From Acinetobacter gandensis (GTDB lineage Bacteria; Pseudomonadota; Gammaproteobacteria; Pseudomonadales; Moraxellaceae), in the NCBI RefSeq assembly GCF_001678755.1, contig NZ_LZDS01000028.1:62001-126000 (forward strand): a stretch of 64,000 nt of DNA. The letters run 5' to 3'. Positions 1 through 10,015 of the stretch are shown piece by piece. The notes under the pieces are model-generated. The model worked only from the letters and a program-made list of their open reading frames with translations. It did not search any database and had not been told where the DNA came from. How positions within the stretch are numbered: the first letter of the stretch is position 1; each line of letters begins with the position of its first letter. The translations under genes were made by a program, and so were the position numbers.

Positions 1-84
1 GCCTATGTACCTAAATGGCCATGGTTGCCTCTTGGTCTTGCAATGAAAGTGCTGCCATTACGAATTGTCAATAAATTGGGTTAA
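1..84 (+). CDS. C-terminal end of a CDS cut by the window edge
   Basis: An open frame runs from base 1 to a TAA at 82-84 and encodes 27 residues ending LPLRIVNKLG. The basic, hydrophobic tail (PKWPWLPLGLAMKVLPLR) resembles the C-terminus of short-chain dehydrogenases of the SDR family in this genus, but 27 residues are too few for a firm family call. A rho-independent terminator follows within 35 bases, which supports this being a true gene end. Confidence 0.5.
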   Translation, partial: AYVPKWPWLPLGLAMKVLPLRIVNKLG

Positions 85-118
85 TAGATCAAGAAAGCTC
101 TATCTTCGTGATTCAAAT

Positions 119-143
119 AAAAAGCTCCATTTGGGGCTTTTTT
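119..143 (+). terminator. Rho-independent terminator
   Basis: AAAGCTCC and GGGGCTTT pair across an ATTT loop, followed by six T. It closes the gene cut by the left edge. Confidence 0.8.
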
Positions 144-413
144 AAATTCATTTTCTACCATTCAACACAAATAGATTTATACATTGTAAATCGTGTATTC
201 ACACTAAGAATTTTCATTGGATGCACTAAATAATTTTAAACGCATAAAGGTTTTTATAAATTGAGTATTTACTCAGTTCACCATGTATTAAATCTATGAA
301 AATAAATGATTTGTAGATTAAATAAGCAGATGAGTCAGGAAATCTTAAATAGCGATTTCCTTTTTTTTAATTTGCTTTAATGTACAACTGTTCATGAATT
401 ATAGGTTTGTTCT
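144..413. other. Intergenic region upstream of desaturase, no gene seen
   Basis: AT-rich spacer between the terminator and the desaturase start. No open frame of credible length, RNA gene or clear repeat was recognised; it presumably carries the desaturase promoter. Confidence 0.4.
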
Positions 414-1460
414 ATGTCTTTTTCTTCAGAAATGACTGATCAGCAGCGTATTGCAAAAGTAAGAACTGTTGTGACGCAAGCAGGAGAAGATTTACGTAAG
501 CAGTATCCGATTTTAAAACATCAAAATTTTATCGGTGCAGCAATTTTAGTTTTTGCCTTAGTGGGAATGGCTGCATGTTCTTGGGCTTATGCTATTGGTT
601 TCTTACCAGCATGGGCATGCGTTATTTTGGTTGCTATTTTTGCCTCGCTGACTCATGAGCTTGAACACGACCTAATTCACTATATGTATTTTAAAAAAAC
701 ACCTTGGGCGCATCATTTAATGTTGGCTTTGGTATGGTTAGCACGTCCAAATACAATTAGCCCATGGGCACGTCGCCGTTTACATTTAAATCATCACAAA
801 TTTTCCGGTTCAGAATACGATTTAGAAGAACGCGGAATTAGTAATGGCATGCCATGGGGCTTACGCCGCCTTTTGGTGATTAGTGACCAATTAATGTCTG
901 TATATATTCGTCCTTTTCAAATGTTAAAAATGATGGCGCAATTTAAAGAAAAACAACCTGAAAATGAACGTAAAAAAGCAGTTATTGAACAACTGACAGG
1001 GTTTATTCCATTAAGTTTTATCTATTATGGTTTATGGTATGTGTTTGTCATTTATCATTTGGTCAATGGCGTTGCACCTTTACTTGGGCAGAGTATTAAT
1101 TGGTCAGTAGCTTTAGTTAAAGCAATGCCAACGATTAACTTTTTGGCAGTAATATGGATAATTCCTAACTTTATTCGCTCATTCTGCTTGCAGTTTATCA
1201 GTTCAAATATGCATTACTATGGTGATATTGATCCACGAGATGTCATTAAACAAACACAAGTCTTAAATCCTTGGTGGTTATTTCCATTTCAATTATTTTG
1301 TTTTAACTTTGGTTCAACTCATGCAATTCATCATTTTGTTGTGAAAGAACCATTTTATGTCCGTCACTTAACCTCTAAAACGGCGCATAAAGTAATGCGG
1401 GAAGTAGGTGTTCGTTTTAATGATATTGGTACGTTTAAACGTACCAATCGATGGAATTAA
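414..1460 (+). CDS. Fatty acid desaturase family membrane protein
   Basis: Integral-membrane di-iron desaturase/hydroxylase superfamily protein, 348 residues. The three histidine clusters expected for the di-iron site are visible: HELEHD near residue 81, HLNHH near 124 and HAIHH near 303. Hydrophobic segments between them (for example residues 38-75 and 195-265) fit membrane-spanning helices. Family members introduce double bonds or hydroxyl groups into acyl chains using electrons from a ferredoxin or rubredoxin partner; the substrate here cannot be told from sequence. It stands alone, with its own terminator, and differs from the second desaturase at 11075, which has a reductase partner. The ATG at 414 has only a weak AGG-type ribosome site about 9 bases upstream. 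Confidence 0.85.
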   Translation: MSFSSEMTDQQRIAKVRTVVTQAGEDLRKQYPILKHQNFIGAAILVFALVGMAACSWAYAIGFLPAWACVILVAIFASLTHELEHDLIHYMYFKKTPWAHHLMLALVWLARPNTISPWARRRLHLNHHKFSGSEYDLEERGISNGMPWGLRRLLVISDQLMSVYIRPFQMLKMMAQFKEKQPENERKKAVIEQLTGFIPLSFIYYGLWYVFVIYHLVNGVAPLLGQSINWSVALVKAMPTINFLAVIWIIPNFIRSFCLQFISSNMHYYGDIDPRDVIKQTQVLNPWWLFPFQLFCFNFGSTHAIHHFVVKEPFYVRHLTSKTAHKVMREVGVRFNDIGTFKRTNRWN

Positions 1461-1483
1461 GCCAAGACGCATAGCCTATTTAT

Positions 1484-1512
1484 AAAATGCTCTCATAGTG
1501 AGGGCATTTTTT
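1484..1512 (+). terminator. Rho-independent terminator after desaturase
   Basis: ATGCTCTC pairs with GAGGGCAT (one G-T pair) over an ATAGT loop, followed by six T. Confidence 0.8.
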
Positions 1513-1529
1513 ATGCTTAATGAATATGT

Positions 1530-2276
1530 TTAATGAAAAAGCTTTCCTGCTTGTTGCAGTATTTCCTTACCTGATTTTTCAACAGTCAAAATCACTTCAG
1601 GTGTTTCATCGGCACCCATAAAGATTCGATCGACTGAATAAATGTATGGGCCAGATTTGAAAATATATGTATGGTTTCCACTGCTGCCACTAAATTCAAT
1701 TTTTCCTTTTTTGAGAACAAGCTGAGGCTTTGAACGCATCTTTTTATCCGCTTTCCATGATGCGTAACGAAATTGACCATTCGGCATTTCATCAATTCGA
1801 ACTAAATAATCATCAGTTTTAAAACGAATTTCAGGAGACTTAAATTGCTTTAAGCTAAAGTACAACTCACTCTTTTGTTGTTGAATTAATTGTTTCAACA
1901 ATTTTTTTTCAAGTTCAGTACTATAATTTAACGCAAAAATTTTACCGCCATTTAACCAGACTGTTCCATCGTCTAACATAATTCCGCGCCAACCGGCATT
2001 ACTCCATTGAGCTGATTTCGAGTTAGCAATTTTATCGATAAGGGCTTGATCAAAAACTTGTTCAAAACGTGTCGACATTTCAGCCGAATTTTTGATTGTT
2101 GAAATCGGTTCGGGACGTTCAAGTGGATAATCAATTTGAGCAATAATTTGTGCGCGGTTATTTTTTTTGAATATTTGAATGACGTTATTCACTTGCTTTA
2201 GTTCAACTGGCGTTAAAGCTAGGACATCTGTACTCGCCACAAGCAGAACGGCACATAAAGAAAATGATTTTATCAT
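1530..2276 (-). CDS. Hypothetical secreted protein
   Basis: 248 residues starting with a typical Sec signal peptide (MIKSFSLCAVLLVASTDVLA, cleavage probably after VLA). The mature part is rich in Lys, Gln and beta-prone stretches (for example GQFRYASWKADKK, KIEFSGSSGNHTYIFKSG) and has no cysteine or catalytic motif I recognise. It is probably a periplasmic or exported protein of unknown function. It lies downstream of the Fes-like esterase on the same strand but is separated from it by a strong hairpin, so it is likely its own unit. No ribosome site of strong quality is seen before the ATG. Confidence 0.7.
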   Translation of the reverse strand: MIKSFSLCAVLLVASTDVLALTPVELKQVNNVIQIFKKNNRAQIIAQIDYPLERPEPISTIKNSAEMSTRFEQVFDQALIDKIANSKSAQWSNAGWRGIMLDDGTVWLNGGKIFALNYSTELEKKLLKQLIQQQKSELYFSLKQFKSPEIRFKTDDYLVRIDEMPNGQFRYASWKADKKMRSKPQLVLKKGKIEFSGSSGNHTYIFKSGPYIYSVDRIFMGADETPEVILTVEKSGKEILQQAGKLFH

Positions 2277-2401
2277 TATGAAATACCAATATAATGGTCA
2301 ATATTAGAGGCTCAACCTTGAAATCCGTTAAGCATCAAATAATTAACATAAACTCCAATGGGTACACTGTCAAAAATTAATTAGTAGAAAGTTCAGCATT
2401 A

Positions 2402-2441
2402 AATGAACTAATTTACTTCAGCTAAAATAAATTAGTTCATT
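2402..2441 (-). terminator. Long perfect inverted repeat, likely terminator of the esterase gene
   Basis: AATGAACTAATTTA (2402-2415) and its exact reverse complement (2428-2441) flank a 12-base loop. It lies just past the esterase stop on the minus strand. There is no long T tract on either side, so it may act as a transcript-stabilising 3' hairpin rather than a strong intrinsic terminator. Confidence 0.55.
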
Positions 2442-2457
2442 CAGTTCTTTTATTTTC

Positions 2458-3921
2458 TTATAACGACTTAGAGAAGAAATGCTGTAAAGCATCTTGAATG
2501 GCCACCTGCCAAACAGCATAGGAATGACCGCCGATATATGATTTATAGGTCACATCATGACCTTTTTGTTTTAAATCCTCTGCGACTACAGGTGATGTCT
2601 CTAAAATGCTCAGCTCATTATTGTTGCGTGAGGTTTCATAACTATTTGCAGTAATAAACCAATGTTGCGGACTATGTAGGTTTTTTTCACGAATAATTTT
2701 ACTCATACCATTGGGTAGGTCTGAATTTTCAGCTTGCCACCAGAATGATCCCGACAATGGAACAACGTGACTAATCATATTAGGGTTTTCAAGGGCTAAG
2801 TATGCAGAACTTAATCCACCTAAACTTGAGCCAAGTAATACAGTCTTATTGGCGTTTACCGTTTGTGGTGCATTTTTTTTAATCCAGGGCATCAGCTCTT
2901 GATTAAAAAATGCAGAAAATTCTTTATTTGGTGTTAGTTCTTTGGGACGGATTTGCTCATTAGGAGGTGAGACAAAAATCGCTTGTATCGGTGGTAATTT
3001 ACCTTGCTCAACCAATATATCTAATGCTTTTGGTACATTTAGAAGTTCATTATAGTGTTGACCATCAAAGAAAATCGCTGTGATGTAATCTTGGTTTAGC
3101 TTAGCTTTGGATTGATAAATGCTAATCGTACGTACATTATTGAGTAGCTTACTTTCAAGTTGATGCTTTATTAGACTGGGTTGGGCAACGTCAGGATATT
3201 TTTTAGGATTAATAAATTTAGGCGCAAGTTTTAAAGCCACTAAATTTTCATTGCGTAAACCTGAATTGTTATTTTTTGCCAAATAAGCGTTATTATTGAA
3301 AGGATCTATTCGTTGAACTTGTATGACAGTACGACGTTGGCTGCGAGATTCTTTTAAATTAGGATTCAAATGAGGGCAGTAATTTGACAGATAGCCTTCA
3401 AGATTAGGTAAATCGACAGCAAAGCTATAACTACCAATATAACGATTATCGATAATTGACTCCTTAAACCAAACATCGCTCTTTGGCATCCGTGTTAACC
3501 ATTCATGATCGTTACTCGGACCACCAATAAGACGAACATTATGTTTTGCACCTTTCCATAGAAAAATAATACGACTTTGTTGATCATTTAATGTTTCAAT
3601 AATAGGCGTACCACTTTTATCAATTTTTGCCCAAAATTTATCTAAAATTTCTTTATTTTTACTTGGATTTATTTCAATTTGCTTTTGTAATTGCGTTAAT
3701 AACTTACTCTCAGGGCTTATTGCTTCACATGGTGCAGCATATTCCAATTGCGTCTTTATAGGTGAGTGATTGAGTTCAGTTTGATCTACCACGACATTAT
3801 TTTGATTTAAAGACGGTATTGGCAATGGTTTAGGTGTTTGTGCTATTGTGGCTGTACTCAATAAAGCTAAAGACGTTGTAAAAATAAAACAAGAAAGCGG
3901 AGATATTGGAAATTTTGACAT
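2458..3921 (-). CDS. Enterochelin esterase-like alpha/beta hydrolase, periplasmic
   Basis: 487-residue esterase of the Fes/esterase D family. It begins with a signal peptide (about residues 1-28, ending TATIAQ), then an N-terminal region like that of enterochelin esterases (about 90-240). A hydrolase domain follows, with the nucleophile elbow GSSLGG at 364-369 (Ser366) and a C-terminal GGHSYAVW carrying the likely catalytic His. The family hydrolyses the ester backbone of catecholate siderophores to release iron; export to the periplasm would resemble IroE rather than cytoplasmic Fes. A Fur-box-like site lies about 30 bases upstream, which supports iron regulation. The exact siderophore substrate is unknown and no siderophore genes sit beside it. 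Confidence 0.8.
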   Translation of the reverse strand: MSKFPISPLSCFIFTTSLALLSTATIAQTPKPLPIPSLNQNNVVVDQTELNHSPIKTQLEYAAPCEAISPESKLLTQLQKQIEINPSKNKEILDKFWAKIDKSGTPIIETLNDQQSRIIFLWKGAKHNVRLIGGPSNDHEWLTRMPKSDVWFKESIIDNRYIGSYSFAVDLPNLEGYLSNYCPHLNPNLKESRSQRRTVIQVQRIDPFNNNAYLAKNNNSGLRNENLVALKLAPKFINPKKYPDVAQPSLIKHQLESKLLNNVRTISIYQSKAKLNQDYITAIFFDGQHYNELLNVPKALDILVEQGKLPPIQAIFVSPPNEQIRPKELTPNKEFSAFFNQELMPWIKKNAPQTVNANKTVLLGSSLGGLSSAYLALENPNMISHVVPLSGSFWWQAENSDLPNGMSKIIREKNLHSPQHWFITANSYETSRNNNELSILETSPVVAEDLKQKGHDVTYKSYIGGHSYAVWQVAIQDALQHFFSKSL

Positions 3922-3950
3922 TATAGATTTATGGCTAAGATATTTGTATA

Positions 3951-3969
3951 AATAATAATGATTCTTATT
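3951..3969 (-). promoter_or_regulatory. Candidate Fur box upstream of the esterase
   Basis: The 19-base segment AATAATAATGATTCTTATT matches the classical Fur consensus GATAATGATAATCATTATC at 13 of 19 positions and sits about 30 bases before the esterase start, where a repressor would cover the promoter. Confidence 0.5.
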
Positions 3970-4099
3970 CTTGAATTCTAGCTAAATGTTTTGGATAATT
4001 GACTTGATCTGTTTATATATTAAGCTTTCTGGCATGCAAGCCAATACATAAGTTAAGAAATATCATTAATATAGACTTTAAATATTTTAGATCACAGCT

Positions 4100-4819
4100 A
4101 TGTTTCTGAAAGCTTCCACCTTGTTACTTTTACCCGCTTTGATAGTTCAAGGCTATATCGTCAAGCAAAAAACGCCTCGTTTGCCTGAACCTGATGGCGA
4201 GCGCTGTGGTATATATGGGCAAGGTCGACCAACACTTTCCCTCTTAATCTTAGGTGATTCTGCTGCTGCAGGGGTTGGTGTGGTTGCACAAGCGGATGCC
4301 TTACTCGGTCAGCTATTAACCTTATTATCGCCTTACTTCATTATTGAATTTTGTCTAGAAGCAACAACAGGGCATACAACAAAACAAATATACCAGTCCC
4401 TTGAGCGCGTGGAATCGCGACAGTTTGATATTGTGATTAGTTCTGTTGGGGTAAATGATGTAACCAGTTTGCAGCAACCCAAAACATGGATCAAACAACA
4501 AAAAGAGTTATATCAAAAAATTCAGCAGAACTTTCAACCAAAACTCATCATTGCTTCGGGTGTTCCGCCAATGAATGAATTTCCTGCTTTATCATTTCCA
4601 TTGTCTTGGTTATTTGGTCAATATTCTGCACAAATGAATGAACTTTTAGCTAAATATATTGCTACACAAAAAAATATGCAGTTGATTCAATATGATCTAA
4701 ATGAATACCGTGAAAAAAACTTAAGTATGGCGCGTGATGGTTTCCATCCCAGCAAAGAAATTTATCAGCTTTGGGCTGAAAAAATAGTCGCAATCATTAA
4801 AACGCATAGCAACATTTAG
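4100..4819 (+). CDS. SGNH/GDSL-type esterase or lipase
   Basis: 239 residues. Block I of the SGNH hydrolase fold is clear (LLILGDSAAAGVGV, nucleophile Ser54), block III appears as SSVGVNDVT, and the catalytic Asp-x-x-His is DGFHPS near residue 218. The N-terminus (MFLKASTLLLLPALIVQGYI) is a hydrophobic anchor or uncleaved signal, so the enzyme is probably membrane-attached on the periplasmic side. The family hydrolyses acyl esters or thioesters; the substrate here is unknown. Divergently placed from the Fes-like esterase. Confidence 0.85.
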   Translation: MFLKASTLLLLPALIVQGYIVKQKTPRLPEPDGERCGIYGQGRPTLSLLILGDSAAAGVGVVAQADALLGQLLTLLSPYFIIEFCLEATTGHTTKQIYQSLERVESRQFDIVISSVGVNDVTSLQQPKTWIKQQKELYQKIQQNFQPKLIIASGVPPMNEFPALSFPLSWLFGQYSAQMNELLAKYIATQKNMQLIQYDLNEYREKNLSMARDGFHPSKEIYQLWAEKIVAIIKTHSNI

Positions 4820-4862
4820 AAAATTTGTGTAATGCGAGTCACCTCATTTGAGTTAATAAAAT

Positions 4863-5516
4863 ATGTCAGAGCAAAAAGAGACATTGAGCCAAACACGTTT
4901 AAGTGAATTGGAACAGGACATGGGACAAAGAGAAGGCCAAATTGAAAGACATCCGCTTGAGCCATTTTTACCATCAAACGCAAAATTATTGATGCTAGGA
5001 AGTTTTCCACCACCGAAAACGCGTTGGAAAATGGATTTTTACTATCCAAACTTTCAAAATGACATGTGGAAAATTTTTGGCCTATGCTTTTTTAACGATA
5101 AATTCTTTTTTTTGGATGTTGAAAATAAAACGTTTAGAGAGCAACTGATTCGTGAATTTCTAAATGAAAAAGGCATTGCAATTTTTGACACCGCTTATGA
5201 AGTTATCCGCTTAAAAGGCAATGCTTCTGATAAATTTCTCAAAATTCATACGCCCACAGATCTAACTGTATTGCTCGATAAAATGCCAAAGTGTCATAGC
5301 ATGATGACCACAGGTGACAAAGCTACAGATACATTAATACTGTCCATGCCTGAAGGGACTCAAAAACCTGAAATTGGACATTCAACACAAACTACATTTC
5401 ATGGACGTGACATGCGTTTGTATCGAATGCCGTCATCCTCTAGAGCTTATCCGCTGGCTGTAGAAAAGAAAGCGCAAGCTTATACGGTACTCTTTAAAGA
5501 CTTGGCGATGCTCTGA
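4863..5516 (+). CDS. Uracil-DNA glycosylase superfamily protein
   Basis: 217 residues of the UDG-like fold. The conserved opening of the domain is seen as LEPFLPSNAKLLMLGSFPPP with the downstream FYYPNFQNDMWKIFG block, typical of Mug/hypoxanthine-type UDG-like proteins, and the C-terminal substrate-loop region is RMPSSSRAYPLA. Family members remove deaminated bases from DNA; the exact base specificity is not readable here. It follows the GDSL esterase by 43 bases and may be cotranscribed with it. Confidence 0.75.
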   Translation: MSEQKETLSQTRLSELEQDMGQREGQIERHPLEPFLPSNAKLLMLGSFPPPKTRWKMDFYYPNFQNDMWKIFGLCFFNDKFFFLDVENKTFREQLIREFLNEKGIAIFDTAYEVIRLKGNASDKFLKIHTPTDLTVLLDKMPKCHSMMTTGDKATDTLILSMPEGTQKPEIGHSTQTTFHGRDMRLYRMPSSSRAYPLAVEKKAQAYTVLFKDLAML

Positions 5517-5625
5517 TTATTGAAACTTATACGGCGCATTAAACGCGCGTTAGCATATTTACACGACATGATTAAGCAAACAGCAATTGCACCTGAAAAG
5601 ATATTTTGACTAAGCCTTTGATGCA

Positions 5626-6063
5626 CTAACCATCATATTCAACATAGTCCCACAAATTTAATCGCGCTTTAATGTCTTTACGAAGATTAGGAAGTAAAGC
5701 CAATAAGGTGCCATCAATCCACAGGCTCAAGGCTTGTGCTGAAATTTTTTGATTTGCCTCATCAACAATTTGAGCACCTTTTACCATAACTAAGGTTTCT
5801 TCATTGGCTGCGGTTTCAATACCTTTAAACAAGAGCTGAAGTTCATGCCCTGTGTCTTGTATCAACCATTCAAGTTCAATTTGAATATTTTGGCTCGATT
5901 TTAAAACAGCTTGGCCTTCAAGGTTATCATTGTCATTGAGGCAATCGTGTTCGACACGAACTTTCGCTAAAAACCAATCTTGTCCACCTAATTCATTAAG
6001 GGTGGTAAATGGTGTCAAAATGTCACTTAAATTAAACTGACGACTCAAATCAAAAAATTGCAT
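5626..6063 (-). CDS. Hypothetical protein, 145 aa
   Basis: Cytoplasmic protein without signal peptide, membrane segment or known motif. The sequence alternates short beta-like stretches (QIELEWLIQDTGHELQLLFK) with acidic regions. I do not recognise a family. The frame is intact, has a proper ATG at 6063 and lies between convergent and divergent neighbours without overlap, so it is most likely a real gene. Confidence 0.65.
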   Translation of the reverse strand: MQFFDLSRQFNLSDILTPFTTLNELGGQDWFLAKVRVEHDCLNDNDNLEGQAVLKSSQNIQIELEWLIQDTGHELQLLFKGIETAANEETLVMVKGAQIVDEANQKISAQALSLWIDGTLLALLPNLRKDIKARLNLWDYVEYDG

Positions 6064-6199
6064 GAGAAAATGTTTGGGAGATATACAAAAAATAAAGCGT
6101 GAATGTTAAAGCATCGTAAACAGTGAGTAAAACCTTTGCAGTGATTGATCTTTATTTTGTATAAATAAGCAACCAATACTAATTAATCAAATTTTTAAA

Positions 6200-6916
6200 A
6201 TGACAAATATAATTCAGGATGTACCCAGTCCTATTGATTTAAGGAATAAAAAAGATGCAGAACAGTGGGCAAATGAAGTTAATATTAAACGTCCCTGGTG
6301 TTATGCTTTTTTTGAATATTATGCTTGTTTAATTAATAAGCTTTCAGCCGGTCAAGTTTTACGTGTATTAGAACTCGGCTCTGGACCCGGCTATCTAGCT
6401 GAATACTTATTAGATCATTGTGCAAATATGCAATATACCGCTTTTGATTTTTCTAAAGCGATGCATAACCTATCAATAAAGAGGTTACTTACTAAAAGTA
6501 ATATAGTGTTAAAAGATATAGAGCATTATTGTTTTTCAGACAATGAACAAGAAAGTCAAAAACATATTCAAATTGGAAATCATCAATGTACATCTACCCT
6601 TGGAGATTTTAAACAATCTAGCTGGACAGGTGTAATGGCGAATATGTTTGATGTCATCATTATTCATCAAGCTTTACATGAGCTAAGACATAAGCAACAT
6701 GCAAGCCACTTCCATGCTGCTATCAAGCAAAATTTAATGCATGAAAAAAGTATATATTTGGTATGTGATCATTTATATGCTGAACATGCTATGCAAAATA
6801 ATCAGCTTTATATGTCGCAAAATGAACATATACAATCTTTAAAAACAGCGGGCTACAACTCAGTTAAAATAGCCTTAGAAAGGCAAGGTTTATGTCTTTT
6901 TTCTGTTCAAAATTGA
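6200..6916 (+). CDS. Class I SAM-dependent methyltransferase
   Basis: 238 residues with the Rossmann-fold SAM-binding signature VLELGSGPGYLAEYLLDH (motif I) near residues 53-72, a following acidic strand YTAFDFSKAM (motif II), and FDVIIIHQALHEL (motif IV-like). The acceptor substrate cannot be predicted. The gene is more AT-rich than its neighbours and stands alone between oppositely oriented genes, so horizontal acquisition is possible but not shown. Confidence 0.8.
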   Translation: MTNIIQDVPSPIDLRNKKDAEQWANEVNIKRPWCYAFFEYYACLINKLSAGQVLRVLELGSGPGYLAEYLLDHCANMQYTAFDFSKAMHNLSIKRLLTKSNIVLKDIEHYCFSDNEQESQKHIQIGNHQCTSTLGDFKQSSWTGVMANMFDVIIIHQALHELRHKQHASHFHAAIKQNLMHEKSIYLVCDHLYAEHAMQNNQLYMSQNEHIQSLKTAGYNSVKIALERQGLCLFSVQN

Positions 6917-6946
6917 ATAGAGAGATAATTTGTAATTTAAATGCAA

Positions 6947-8503
6947 TTACATCATCCATTCAATTGGAAGGTATGAAACAGCTTTCATACTAAAACGTTG
7001 AAATTTTGTTGTTTCCGGATCATGTGTATAAGTAGTGATACTGCCATCTGATTTATGGTCTAACCAGTTGATTTGACCATTTTGATCTAATTTTAATTCG
7101 TAAGCTATTTGCGGTAAATAATGATCCAGTGACTTGGAAATTTCATCTTGTAATTTATCAGATTGAATCACTAAACCAACTTCGGTATTTAAATTTGCAG
7201 AACGTGGGTCAAAGTTGAATGAGCCGATAAATACCATGCCATCTATATCAAAAAATTTGGCGTGTAAACTAGAGGTATTTTTACCCTTGGCAGGAATAAT
7301 ATTACCTGTCATTACTTCATACCACGTGCGTCTTGTACGCTCGATATAGGGTTTAAACTCATATAGTTCGACACCACTTTTTAGCAAATCTTGACGATAA
7401 TTTTTATAAAATGCATGAACCAAAGCCACGTCATTAGCCAAAAATGAATTCGTCAAAACTCTCACTTTGACATTTTTCTTTGGAAGACTAGTTAAATAGT
7501 CTGTACCTTTTTGTGTTGGAACAAAGTAGGCCGAAACCAATTCTAAGCGTTCTTTGGGTTGACCCATTAATTTAAAAAATTGTGTATAGATCAGTTCTTC
7601 AGATTTAGCTTCACCACGTATCTTATTGGGTGTGTCTGCTACAAAATGAGCTTTGGCCCAATTAATCGGTCTGAGTTTTAATTTATCAGCCAATTCTTGC
7701 TGCGCGTATTCAATGCGTTTTTCATCAGGATTAATATTTTGACCATCTTCAACGTATTTCAATTTAAGTCTTTCTAGGTCTTGCTTTTGGCCACTACCAA
7801 TGAGCTGTTCTACAGAAAAACTTAGTTTATCATTCCAAAATTGATGAAAAGATGAATTTGCTTCTTGAACGACTTTACCTAAAAACAGGATATCTAGATC
7901 AGTAAATTGAAAACTTTCACTGGCGTCAAAATATTCGTTGCTGATATTTCGTCCACCGGTTACTGCGACAAAACCATCTGCAACAATTAATTTGTTATGC
8001 ATGCGGTGATTGATATGTTTCAACCGAAAAGCGTAATCAATGACACGTAAATGTCGAAATTTATATGGATTGAATAATTTAATAGAAATATTGGGATGTA
8101 ATGCGAGTACCTTTAGGGTGTCGTCAAGCTTTGTGCCATTTTGATCATCAATTAACAAGCGAACTTTAACGCCACGGTCAGCAGCTTGAAGTAATTCCCT
8201 TAGCATTAAATGCCCAATGGAATCGTTTTCCCAAATGTAATATTGAAGGTCGAGCGAGTGTTGTGCATTACGAATTAAGTGCAAGCGCGATGCAATGCTC
8301 AGGAATGCATCGTCTAATGCTAAATAAGCTGTTAAGCCTTGTTCAATCCGATCATTTTGAATTTGGCTTCCAATCCAATTTTTGGCATGTGGTTGAATGG
8401 TATTCTCTGGTTTAGCTTGATTAGGTGGCAAAGTGCATCCCGTCATTATGCTGAACGTAAGTCCCAAACCGAATACACCTTGAATTGCTCGTATCTGCAT
8501 CAT
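6947..8503 (-). CDS. Phospholipase D family lipoprotein, ClsC-like
   Basis: 518 residues. The N-terminus is a lipoprotein signal with lipobox MTGC (Cys23), so the protein should be membrane-anchored. Two HxKxxxxD catalytic motifs, HNKLIVADG and HAKFFDIDG, give the paired active site of the PLD superfamily. Overall layout resembles cardiolipin synthase C (YmdC) type proteins, which make cardiolipin from phosphatidylglycerol and phosphatidylethanolamine; a hydrolytic PLD is the alternative. Two adjacent ATG codons (8503, 8500) could start it. It is convergent with the methyltransferase gene. Confidence 0.85.
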   Translation of the reverse strand: MMQIRAIQGVFGLGLTFSIMTGCTLPPNQAKPENTIQPHAKNWIGSQIQNDRIEQGLTAYLALDDAFLSIASRLHLIRNAQHSLDLQYYIWENDSIGHLMLRELLQAADRGVKVRLLIDDQNGTKLDDTLKVLALHPNISIKLFNPYKFRHLRVIDYAFRLKHINHRMHNKLIVADGFVAVTGGRNISNEYFDASESFQFTDLDILFLGKVVQEANSSFHQFWNDKLSFSVEQLIGSGQKQDLERLKLKYVEDGQNINPDEKRIEYAQQELADKLKLRPINWAKAHFVADTPNKIRGEAKSEELIYTQFFKLMGQPKERLELVSAYFVPTQKGTDYLTSLPKKNVKVRVLTNSFLANDVALVHAFYKNYRQDLLKSGVELYEFKPYIERTRRTWYEVMTGNIIPAKGKNTSSLHAKFFDIDGMVFIGSFNFDPRSANLNTEVGLVIQSDKLQDEISKSLDHYLPQIAYELKLDQNGQINWLDHKSDGSITTYTHDPETTKFQRFSMKAVSYLPIEWMM

Positions 8504-8572
8504 TATTTTAAGGTTATTAAATCATTATAAAATCATCATAACATCATGTTTTAAGGTTGTATCCATGCTTAA

Positions 8573-9742
<1,170 letters not shown>

Positions 9743-9798
9743 ATTTTAGATAATTTGTTCTATAAAAATGTAAGTACAAATTAATCATCTTATGTATG

Positions 9799-9826
9799 AA
9801 AAAACTAGGCTGAGGCCTAGTTTTTT
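9799..9826 (+). terminator. Rho-independent terminator after frmA
   Basis: AAACTAGGC pairs with GCCTAGTTT over a TGAG loop, followed by a T tract. Confidence 0.85.
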
Positions 9827-10015
9827 ATGTGATTGAAAAAATTGCAAAAGTAAAAATTTGGATTTGCATAAAGTGACACATTGTTAGACAAAAAATGATG
9901 AAAAATGCCAAATGATAATTTTTGTCCTATATTCACATGGAGAGCTTGGCTGTCAAAATTTAATGTAGCCCTAAGTTAATGAACAAATGTATATTAAACA
10001 TTGAGCGAGGTAATT

